Assembly (NCBI GenBank): GCA_027296805.1
Contig: JAPUIR010000125.1
Location: forward strand, 1-7,901
Reading direction: 5' to 3'
DNA from: Chloroflexota bacterium
Lineage (GTDB): Bacteria > Chloroflexota > Dehalococcoidia > Bin125
DNA: 7,901 bases
The stretch's first letter is position 1. Each line of letters opens with the position of its first letter. A program made the position numbers and the translations under genes. This document shows, one piece after another, positions 1 to 5,813 of the stretch. The notes below the pieces were generated by a model. The model was not told the DNA's origin, did not search any database, and saw only the letters and a list, made by a program, of their open reading frames with translations.

Positions 1-1
1 T

Positions 2-1063
2 CCGCTGGCGGCGGGGATGGTCGACGAGCTGGAGGCGGCGGGCTTCGCGGCCTTCGGACCAAGCCGGGCGGCTGCCCAACTGGAAGCGTCGAAGTGGTTC
101 GCGAAAGAGGTGATGGAGCGAGCGGGCGTCGCGACGGCGGCAGGGCGGGTCTTTCGCGACGCGGGCGAGGCGCATCGCTATATCGATCAGACGTTCGCGG
201 AGCCGCCGGTGATCAAAGCCGACGGACTGGCCGCCGGCAAGGGCGTGATCGTGCCGGACGATCTGCCGGGCGCCCACGCGGCGGTCGACGAACTGCTGGC
301 AGGGCGCTTTGGGGCGGCGTCGGCCCAGATCGTGGTCGAGGAGCGGCTGACTGGCTTGGAGGCCAGCGCTATGGCGTTCGTCGATGGCAAGACCGTCTCG
401 CCGATGCCGTTTTCCTGCGACTACAAGCGGGCGCTGGACGGCGATCGCGGGCCCAACACGGGCGGGATGGGCGTCTATAGCCCGCCCGGCTTTCTCTCCA
501 ACGATCGCGCGCCGGAGATCTACGGCGCGGTCCACGAGCCCGTCGTCGAGGCGATGGCCAAGGCGCAAGCGCCGTTCCGCGGCATCCTCTACGCGGGCCT
601 CATGGTGCAGGAGGGCTTGCCCGGGCCGAAGGCGGCGTCGGTGGTGGAGTTCAACTGTCGCTTCGGAGATCCGGAGACGCAGGTCGTCTTGCCTCAGCTG
701 CAGACGGACCTTGTCGACGTGATGGAGGCCTGCCTCGCCGGACGGCTCGCCGAGCAAGCGCTGGAATGGAGTGGAGAGCCCACTGTGGGCGTCGTGCTGG
801 CGAGTGGTGGCTACCCGGGGTCGTATGAGACGGGCAAACCCATCTCGGGGCTGGACGCGGTCGATGCGGATGTCGCCGTCTTCCATGCCGGGACGACCGT
901 GGCCGACGACGGCGCAGTGCTGACGTCCGGAGGCCGCGTCTTGACGGTCGTCGCGCACGGACCGACCCTGGCCGACGCTCGGGCGCGAGCCTATGACAAT
1001 GCCGCCCGAATCGAATTCGAGGGTTGTACCTACCGCAGGGACATCGCTCTGCGAGAGCTGTGA
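2..1063 (+). CDS. purD: Phosphoribosylamine-glycine ligase (GAR synthetase), 5'-truncated
   Basis: This enzyme joins 5-phosphoribosylamine and glycine with ATP to give GAR, the second step of de novo purine synthesis in the cytoplasm. The visible 353 residues show the ATP-grasp region with IKADGLAAGKG (about 212-244), the GPNTGGMGVYSP stretch (about 449-484) and the PurD signature RFGDPETQ at 659-682. The reading frame is open to the window edge, and the codons before the first ATG (17-19) read PLAAG, which fits the family's usual PLVAG just before the ATP-grasp region. That ATG is therefore internal, and about 70 N-terminal residues of a roughly 420-residue protein lie outside the window. 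The TGA at 1061-1063 is followed after 8 bases by the cupin gene, so the two are probably cotranscribed. The assignment is secure; the true start cannot be seen. Confidence 0.96.
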   Translation, partial: PLAAGMVDELEAAGFAAFGPSRAAAQLEASKWFAKEVMERAGVATAAGRVFRDAGEAHRYIDQTFAEPPVIKADGLAAGKGVIVPDDLPGAHAAVDELLAGRFGAASAQIVVEERLTGLEASAMAFVDGKTVSPMPFSCDYKRALDGDRGPNTGGMGVYSPPGFLSNDRAPEIYGAVHEPVVEAMAKAQAPFRGILYAGLMVQEGLPGPKAASVVEFNCRFGDPETQVVLPQLQTDLVDVMEACLAGRLAEQALEWSGEPTVGVVLASGGYPGSYETGKPISGLDAVDADVAVFHAGTTVADDGAVLTSGGRVLTVVAHGPTLADARARAYDNAARIEFEGCTYRRDIALREL

Positions 1064-1071
1064 GGACCGCG

Positions 1072-1407
1072 ATGGCCGAAGCGAATCTGCAAGCACACGA
1101 CGAAGCGCAAGAGATCCCGATGTTCGAAGGGATCTCGCGACGGACGCTAAACCACGGGGACAATACCTCGATTCACGAGATCAAGATCGCGCGCGGCGCG
1201 GTGGTGCCGGAACACACGCACCCCCACGAGCAGACCGGCTACCTGGTTTCGGGAAGGCTGCGCTTCGTCCTCGGTGACCTCGATCGCGAGCTGTCGCCTG
1301 GCGATTCCTGGATCGTCCCGGGCGATGTGCCGCACGAAGTCACTGCCCTGGAAGACTCCGTCGCGCTGGACATCTTCTCCCCTGCGCGCGAGGAGTACAT
1401 TCCATAG
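1072..1407 (+). CDS. Small single-domain cupin protein of unknown function
   Basis: The gene encodes a 111-residue protein that is one cupin beta-barrel. Motif 1 is the stretch HTHPHEQTGYLVSG (about 1213-1254), which gives the HxH pair and a downstream Gln where the classical motif has Glu. Motif 2 is GDSWIVPGDVPHEV (about 1300-1341), with the third His. These residues would bind a divalent metal, so the protein could be a small metal-dependent enzyme or a ligand sensor; the sequence does not say which. The ATG at 1072 is chosen because GAGG at 1062-1065, overlapping the purD stop, sits 6 bases before it, and because an earlier TTG at 1024 would overlap purD. It lies between purD and purB in the same direction with tight spacing, so it should be coexpressed with purine genes. 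No purine function is known to me for this type. There is no signal peptide. Confidence 0.88.
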   Translation: MAEANLQAHDEAQEIPMFEGISRRTLNHGDNTSIHEIKIARGAVVPEHTHPHEQTGYLVSGRLRFVLGDLDRELSPGDSWIVPGDVPHEVTALEDSVALDIFSPAREEYIP

Positions 1408-1409
1408 TG

Positions 1410-1433
1410 GCGCAGGCCGCCTTCCGCCTGCGC
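1410..1433 (+). other. GC-rich stem-loop between the cupin gene and purB
   Basis: GCGCAGGC (1410-1417) and GCCTGCGC (1426-1433) form a perfect 8-base inverted repeat with an 8-base loop, and a flanking G-U pair could extend it. It lies in the 40-base gap after the cupin stop, two bases before the purB ribosome-binding site GAGAGG (1436-1441). No T-run follows, so it is not a classical intrinsic terminator. It could be an RNA-stability, processing or translation-tuning element; that role is inference. Confidence 0.5.
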
Positions 1434-1447
1434 TCGAGAGGCACTGC

Positions 1448-2743
1448 ATGATCCCCCGCTACTCCCGCCCGGAGATGGCCGCCCTCTGGACCGACGAGGC
1501 GAAGTGGGAGCGCTGGCTACAGGTGGAGATCGCAGTCGTGCGGGCCTGGGCGGACGCGGGCGCCGTGCCCCGCGAGGACGCGGAGGCGATCGCGGCCAAT
1601 GCGGCTTTCGTCGTGGCCGACATCGATCGCTACCAGCAAGAGGTCCATCACGACACCCTGGCCTTCCTGCGTTCGGTCAACGATCACCTGGGGCCGGAGG
1701 GGCGCTGGGTGCATCACGGATTGACGACAAGCGACGTTTGGGACACGGCGTCGGCGCTCCAGATCCGGGACGCGGCCGGGCTTCTGGAGCAGGGGCTGAC
1801 CCGGCTACACGACGCGCTCGTCGGCTTGGCGCGAGAGCATAGGCGAACGGTCTGCGTGGGACGCACCCACGGCGTGCACGCGGAGCCGACGACGTTCGGG
1901 CTGCGCGTGGCTGGCTGGGTCGACGAGGTGCGCAGACACCAGCGTCGGCTGTCGGAGGCGAAGGCCCAGATCGCGGTGGGCAAGATCAGCGGCGCCGTCG
2001 GCACCCATGCGACGGTGCCGCCGGAGTTGGAGGAGCGGGTCTGCAAGGAGTTGGGACTGGGCGTGGAGCCGGTCTCGTATCAAGTGGTGCAGCGCGACCG
2101 GCATGCGCAGTTCGTGAGCACACTGGCGCAGATTGGCGCCTCGCTGGAGAAGTTCGCGCAGGAATTCCGTCATCTGCAGCGGACCGAGGTACGCGAGGTG
2201 GAGGAGCCGTTCGTCCCAGGACAGGCGGGATCCTCATCGATGCCGCACAAACGCAACCCGGAGAAGTGCGAGCGGATCTGCGGCCAAGCGCGGGTGCTGC
2301 GGGGCTTCGCGACCACGGCCCTGGAGAACGTGGCGCTCTGGCACGAGCGGGACATCAGCCACACCAGCGCCGAGCGCATCATCGTGCCCGACGCCTGCCT
2401 CTTGCTGGACTACATGCTGGATCTGTTCGCCTGGATCGTGGAGAACCTCCAGGTCTACCCCCAGCGGATGCGCGAGAACTTGGACAGCTCATACGGCTTG
2501 GTCTACTCCCAGCGAGTCTTGCTGGCCTTGGTCGAGGCGGGCGGCATGCATCGGGACGAGGCGTACAAGCTGGTCCAGGCGCACGCGATGACGGCCTGGG
2601 ATACCGCGCAGCCGTTCTACGATCTGCTAGCGGCGGACACGACCATCACGGCGGCGCTATCGGCGGCGCAGCTCCGGGAGTGCTTCGATCCAGAGTTCTA
2701 CCTGCGCAACATCGAACAGTCTTTCGAGCGGCTAGGGATCTAG
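1448..2743 (+). CDS. purB: Adenylosuccinate lyase
   Basis: This enzyme cleaves SAICAR to AICAR plus fumarate and adenylosuccinate to AMP plus fumarate, so it acts twice in purine synthesis. The protein is 431 residues, the usual size, and belongs to the fumarase/aspartase superfamily as a homotetramer. Visible catalytic motifs are EVHHDTLAF (His67-68), VHHGLTTSDVWDT (His89-90) and GRTHGVHAEPTTFG (His141), matching the B. subtilis PurB His68, His89 and His141 positions. The fumarate-lyase signature loop GSSSMPHKRNP is at residues 261-271. The start at 1448 has GAGAGG at 1436-1441, 6 bases upstream, and the protein begins with the typical MIPRYSRPEM. An in-frame upstream extension overlaps the cupin gene in another frame and is not expected to be translated. 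purC begins 2 bases after the stop, indicating cotranslation. Confidence 0.97.
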   Translation: MIPRYSRPEMAALWTDEAKWERWLQVEIAVVRAWADAGAVPREDAEAIAANAAFVVADIDRYQQEVHHDTLAFLRSVNDHLGPEGRWVHHGLTTSDVWDTASALQIRDAAGLLEQGLTRLHDALVGLAREHRRTVCVGRTHGVHAEPTTFGLRVAGWVDEVRRHQRRLSEAKAQIAVGKISGAVGTHATVPPELEERVCKELGLGVEPVSYQVVQRDRHAQFVSTLAQIGASLEKFAQEFRHLQRTEVREVEEPFVPGQAGSSSMPHKRNPEKCERICGQARVLRGFATTALENVALWHERDISHTSAERIIVPDACLLLDYMLDLFAWIVENLQVYPQRMRENLDSSYGLVYSQRVLLALVEAGGMHRDEAYKLVQAHAMTAWDTAQPFYDLLAADTTITAALSAAQLRECFDPEFYLRNIEQSFERLGI

Positions 2744-2745
2744 CG

Positions 2746-3675
2746 ATGACGACCGGAACGCCCAGCGACATCCTGATGGAGTCGCAGCTCGACCTGCCCC
2801 GGCGACAGGGCAAGGTGCGCGAGATCTATGAGGTCGATGCCGATCGGCTGTTGATCGTGACGACGGACCGCGTCTCGGCCTTCGACGTGGTGCTGCCGAA
2901 CGGGATCGCGGACAAGGGCCGCGTCCTGACGCAGATGTCGGCGTTCTGGTTCGAACGCACGAAGGGGATCGTGCCCAATCACCTGATCCGGGTGATCGAC
3001 TCGACGGCGAACCCGGACCTGCCGATTGCGCTGGGGCCGGAGTACGTGGGCCGATCGATGCTGGTGCGACGGGCGCAGCCGGTGCTGATCGAGGCGGTGG
3101 TGCGCGGCTACCTGGCGGGCAGCGGCTGGAAGGACTACCAGCAGACGGGGGAGGTCTGCGGCATTCGGTTGCCCGCGGGGATGCAAGAGTCGGAGCCGTT
3201 CCCGCAGCCGATCTTCACGCCCGCGACGAAGGCGCCGGTGGGGGAGCACGACGAAAATATCTCCTACCAGCAGGCGGTGGAACTCGTGGGGGAAGAGGTC
3301 GCGAACGCGATCAAGGTGCGCTCGATCGCGCTCTACGTCTACGGCTTGGAGAAGGCGCGCCAGCAAGGATTCGTGATCGCGGACACAAAGTTCGAATTTG
3401 GGCTGGCGACGAATGAAGAGGGCGAGGAGGAAGCGATCCTGATCGACGAGGCGCTCACGCCCGACTCGTCGCGCTTCTGGAACGCGTCGACGTATCGCTC
3501 GGGGGAGCATCAGGAGGCGTTCGACAAGCAGGCGCTGCGGGACTGGCTGGAGACGACGGGCTGGAACAAAGAAGCGCCGGGCCCCTCGATCCCGGAGGCG
3601 GTGCGGGAGGATCTGCGACAGCGGTACTTGGAGGCGTTCGAGCGAATCACTGGGCGGGAGCTCATCCGCCCCTGA
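2746..3675 (+). CDS. purC: SAICAR synthetase (phosphoribosylaminoimidazole-succinocarboxamide synthase)
   Basis: This enzyme condenses CAIR with aspartate using ATP to give SAICAR, the substrate of the adjacent purB product. The protein is 309 residues, the longer type also found in yeast and many GC-rich bacteria, rather than the roughly 240-residue E. coli/Bacillus type. Family features in order are GKVREIYEV (about residues 22-30), TTDRVSAFDVVLP (39-51), signature 1 LIEAVVRGYLAGS (114-126) and signature 2 IADTKFEFG (211-219), followed by the DEALTPDSSRFW stretch (about 234-245). The ATG at 2746 follows the purB stop by 2 bases and has AGGGA (2734-2738) 7 bases upstream, inside the end of purB, as expected for coupled translation. 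The frame stays open far upstream inside purB, but that is an overlapping frame and not a fusion. Confidence 0.97.
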   Translation: MTTGTPSDILMESQLDLPRRQGKVREIYEVDADRLLIVTTDRVSAFDVVLPNGIADKGRVLTQMSAFWFERTKGIVPNHLIRVIDSTANPDLPIALGPEYVGRSMLVRRAQPVLIEAVVRGYLAGSGWKDYQQTGEVCGIRLPAGMQESEPFPQPIFTPATKAPVGEHDENISYQQAVELVGEEVANAIKVRSIALYVYGLEKARQQGFVIADTKFEFGLATNEEGEEEAILIDEALTPDSSRFWNASTYRSGEHQEAFDKQALRDWLETTGWNKEAPGPSIPEAVREDLRQRYLEAFERITGRELIRP

Positions 3676-3693
3676 GGCGGAGAGCGGTCAGCG

Positions 3694-3699
3694 AAGGAG
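3694..3699 (+). promoter_or_regulatory. Strong ribosome-binding site of purS
   Basis: AAGGAG lies 5 bases before the purS ATG in the 29-base purC-purS gap. It is the best Shine-Dalgarno match among the purine genes here and fixes the start of this small gene at 3705. Confidence 0.75.
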
Positions 3700-3704
3700 C
3701 GGGA

Positions 3705-3989
3705 ATGCAGTTCAAGGCCGACATTCACGTGACGCTGAAGCGCACGGTCAACGATCCGCAGGGGCTCACAATCAAGGGCGGCCTGGTGCAACTCGGCTTC
3801 GACGGCGTGGGCGCCGTGCGTGCGGGGAAGTACATCGAGGTGTGGCTGGAGGCGAGGGACGAAGCGGAGGCGCGATCCCAGGTGGACGCGATGTGCGACC
3901 AGCTGCTGGCCAACCCTGTGATCGAGGAGTACCGCTACCAGCTCGCGGTGAGCGAGCAGTCGCCGGCGGAGGTGCCGGGCACTTCCTAG
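3705..3989 (+). CDS. purS: Phosphoribosylformylglycinamidine synthase subunit PurS
   Basis: PurS is the small subunit of the three-part FGAM synthetase (PurS-PurQ-PurL) that converts FGAR to FGAM with glutamine and ATP. It bridges the amidotransferase PurQ and the short-type PurL. The protein is 94 residues; the first 82 or so cover the whole family, including VTLKRTVNDPQG, GKYIEVWLEA and the highly characteristic CDQLLANPVIEEYRYQL near the end. The last dozen residues (from about Ser83) are an unconserved tail. It is the last gene of the plus-strand block; purQ and purL, which usually follow purS directly, are absent because the convergent hisB begins 10 bases on. A short-type PurL and PurQ must be encoded elsewhere if this subunit works. 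Confidence 0.95.
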   Translation: MQFKADIHVTLKRTVNDPQGLTIKGGLVQLGFDGVGAVRAGKYIEVWLEARDEAEARSQVDAMCDQLLANPVIEEYRYQLAVSEQSPAEVPGTS

Positions 3990-3998
3990 CTTGTGAGC

Positions 3999-4628
3999 CT
4001 AGCTCGTAAGGGTGCCCTTCGTGCTGGGAACGTTATCGGTCCCGTCCACGATGGCCACGGCATCGCGTAGCGCTCGCGCGAGCGCCTTGAAGGTCGACTC
4101 CATGATGTGGTGGTCGTTCTCCCCGGCGAGCTGGCGGACATGCAGGGCGAACCGACCCTCCTTGGCGAACGACTCCAGCAGGTGAGGGACGAGTTGGGTG
4201 GGCAGCTCGCCGACCATGGGCGAGCCGAAGTCCAAACCGACCTCCGCGTGCCCGCGGCCGCTGAGATCGATCACGACATGGACGAGCGCCTCGTCGAGCG
4301 GGACGGTGCGGTCGGCCATGCGGCTGATCCCCGCGCGGTCGCCGAGCGCGTCGTTGAGCGCCTTGCCCAGCGCGAGGCCGATGTCTTCCACCGTGTGATG
4401 CGCGTCGACTTGGAGATCGCCGGCCGCTTTGACCGTGAGGTCGAAGCCGCCGTGGCGGGCGAGTTGATCCAGCATGTGATCCAGCATTCCGATGCCCGTG
4501 TCGATCTCGGAACGGCCGCTCCCCTCGAGGCGGAGGGTGACCTCGATCTTGGTCTCTTTCGTCACGCGCTGGACGCTGGCTTCACGCATTCCCAGTCCGG
4601 ATTCGCTCTCGTGCGGGGGATCGATCAT
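3999..4628 (-). CDS. hisB: Imidazoleglycerol-phosphate dehydratase
   Basis: This enzyme dehydrates imidazoleglycerol phosphate to imidazoleacetol phosphate, the substrate of the upstream hisC product. It is a single-function protein of 209 residues from the ATG at 4628. Both Mn-binding signatures are present: VDAHHTVED (residues 74-82; His77, His78, Glu81) and GENDHHIMESTFK (169-181; His173, His174, Glu177). LDHMLDQLARHGGFDL (49-64) is also typical. No phosphatase domain is fused. The start is uncertain: Met14 (4589) begins the family-typical MREASVQRVTKETKIEV and would give 196 residues, nearer the usual length, while the first 13 residues look unconserved. Neither ATG has a clear Shine-Dalgarno sequence; the 4628 ATG overlaps the stop of a tiny upstream ORF as ATGA. 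It is the last histidine gene in the block. Confidence 0.95.
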   Translation of the reverse strand: MIDPPHESESGLGMREASVQRVTKETKIEVTLRLEGSGRSEIDTGIGMLDHMLDQLARHGGFDLTVKAAGDLQVDAHHTVEDIGLALGKALNDALGDRAGISRMADRTVPLDEALVHVVIDLSGRGHAEVGLDFGSPMVGELPTQLVPHLLESFAKEGRFALHVRQLAGENDHHIMESTFKALARALRDAVAIVDGTDNVPSTKGTLTS

Positions 4629-4659
4629 GGCAGCCAGGTCGGACCGTTGGCTAGGGCTT

Positions 4660-4693
4660 GGGCGTAAAGCGACATGGGGCGTAAAGCGGCCTA
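4660..4693. repeat. 17-base tandem repeat in the hisC-hisB gap
   Basis: GGGCGTAAAGCG occurs at 4660-4671 and again at 4677-4688. The units start 17 bases apart, so they form a direct tandem pair whose last five bases differ. The pair fills much of the 62-base gap between the hisC stop and the hisB ATG. It may be a slipped-strand duplication or a paired binding site; nothing in the sequence decides between these. Confidence 0.6.
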
Positions 4694-4721
4694 TACGAGG
4701 CCGCAGGCAGCTGCCGCGGCC
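4686..4721 (-). promoter_or_regulatory. Competing hairpins at the hisC end (possible attenuator or RNA-stability element)
   Basis: GCGGCCT (4686-4692) pairs perfectly with AGGCCGC (4698-4704) around a 5-base loop that includes part of the hisC stop. On the minus-strand transcript it is followed by only three U residues (4685-4683). The segment 4699-4704 (GGCCGC) can instead pair with GCGGCC at 4716-4721, with an inner GGC/GCC stem, inside the last hisC codons. The two folds exclude each other. The base pairing is seen in the sequence; a regulatory role is inference, and alanine-rich GC codons could produce such repeats by chance. Confidence 0.3.
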
Positions 4722-5803
4722 CGCAGCCGCTCCAAGAGGGTGGGGAGCTGGTCGGGGCGGGGCATGCTGATGCGGATAGTGCTCGACAGGCGCGGATGGT
4801 CGGCGAAGAAGCGCACGAAGACGCCTTGCTGCGCCAGAGCCCCGTAGAGGGCAGCGCCGTCGCCGCCTTCGACTTCGCAGAGGAGGAAGTTGCCCTCGGA
4901 GGGGTAGGGGCGAATCCAGGAGGTCTCTGCGAGCGCGGCGCTCAGGTCGCGGCGAACGCCGCGCAACAGGTCGAGTTGCGCGTGGTAGTCGTCCAGGTGT
5001 TCGAGGGCGGCAAGCGCGCCCACTTCGCCCGTCAGATTGACGCTATAGGGCTGCTTGATGCGCAGCAGCAAGTCGGCGACGGGCTCGGGCAGGACGCCGA
5101 AGCCGACCCGCAGGCCGGCCAGGCCCGCCCACTTGCTGAACGTGCGTAAGACGATCAGGCGAGGGTGGTCTTCCATCCAGGGAATGAAGGAGTCGCCTTT
5201 GAATTCGGCGTAGGCCTCATCCAAGACGACCGTGACACCCGTGGCCAGGAGCGCCTCCAACTCCGCCTCGCTGAGGGCGTTGCCGGTGGGGTTGTTGGGG
5301 GTGGGCAGCACGATCAGGGCCGTGTCGTCGGTGATGCGAGGCAGAACGGCATCGAGGTCGAGGGAGAAGTCCTCCCGGCGCTCGACGAGATCCAGTTCGA
5401 GACGATGTACATCGGCGAGGAAGCGATACATGCCAAAGGTCGGCGAGCAGGTGAGGACGTGCTGGCCGGGCGCGACCAGCGCACGCAGCGTCAGTTCGAT
5501 CAGCTCGTCGGAGCCCGCGCCCACGACGATCCGCTCGACTGGTGCGCCGACGTAGGCGGCAATAGCGCGCCGCAGTCGGGCCTGGGCCGGATCGGGGTAG
5601 ACGGCGTAGTTGGCCTGAGCGATGGCCTCACGGACGGCGGGGAGCACGCCGAAAGGGTTCTCGTTGGCGTCGAGTTTGAGCACGTCGGTGGGGTCGATGC
5701 CGAGCCGGGCCGCGATCGAATCGACCGGCTCCACCGCGACATATGGGGGCAGGTCGAGGAGGTCCGGGCGCAGGGGAGGCGGTGTGCTGCGGTCGAGCGG
5801 CAT
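4691..5803 (-). CDS. hisC: Histidinol-phosphate aminotransferase
   Basis: This PLP enzyme transfers an amino group from glutamate to imidazoleacetol phosphate, giving histidinol phosphate. The protein is 370 residues of fold-type I aminotransferase, normal for HisC. Visible landmarks are KLDANENPFG (residues 43-52), GAGSDELIELTLRAL (95-109), CSPTFGMYRF (119-128), LPTPNNPTGN (166-175; Asn171), VVLDEAYAEF (192-201; Asp195, Tyr198), the PLP lysine motif RTFSKWAGLAGLRVGFG (220-236; Lys224, Arg232) and RISMPRPDQ near the C-terminus. The ATG at 5803 is chosen because it follows the hisD stop by 10 bases. The frame is open further upstream to 5962, but that part overlaps hisD and reads as low-complexity Ser/Pro/Arg. 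Only a weak ribosome-binding site is seen, so translation is probably coupled to hisD. Confidence 0.96.
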   Translation of the reverse strand: MPLDRSTPPPLRPDLLDLPPYVAVEPVDSIAARLGIDPTDVLKLDANENPFGVLPAVREAIAQANYAVYPDPAQARLRRAIAAYVGAPVERIVVGAGSDELIELTLRALVAPGQHVLTCSPTFGMYRFLADVHRLELDLVERREDFSLDLDAVLPRITDDTALIVLPTPNNPTGNALSEAELEALLATGVTVVLDEAYAEFKGDSFIPWMEDHPRLIVLRTFSKWAGLAGLRVGFGVLPEPVADLLLRIKQPYSVNLTGEVGALAALEHLDDYHAQLDLLRGVRRDLSAALAETSWIRPYPSEGNFLLCEVEGGDGAALYGALAQQGVFVRFFADHPRLSSTIRISMPRPDQLPTLLERLRAAAAACGLV

Positions 5804-5813
5804 GGCTTGTCGT

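Noticed and set aside
1274..1447. In-frame N-terminal extension of purB
   Set aside because: It overlaps the cupin gene in another frame, is low-complexity, and the family start plus a good ribosome-binding site lie at 1448.
441..1593. GCGATCGC octamers (441-448, 1586-1593) as a cyanobacterial HIP1 signature
   Set aside because: I found only these two copies, which is too few for HIP1 enrichment in a GC-rich window, and nothing else points to cyanobacteria.
2266..2745. In-frame upstream extension of purC, apparently a fusion
   Set aside because: It is an alternative frame inside purB without family similarity; PurC is complete from the ATG at 2746.
3977..4017. GGGCAC...GTGCCC inverted repeat as a bidirectional terminator of purS and hisB
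   Set aside because: The 6-base arms are separated by 29 bases, no T-run follows on either strand, and both arms lie inside coding sequence.
4706..4715. GGCAGCTGCC palindrome as an operator
   Set aside because: It falls within alanine codons near the end of hisC, where GC-rich palindromes arise easily; it is noted only as part of the competing hairpin.
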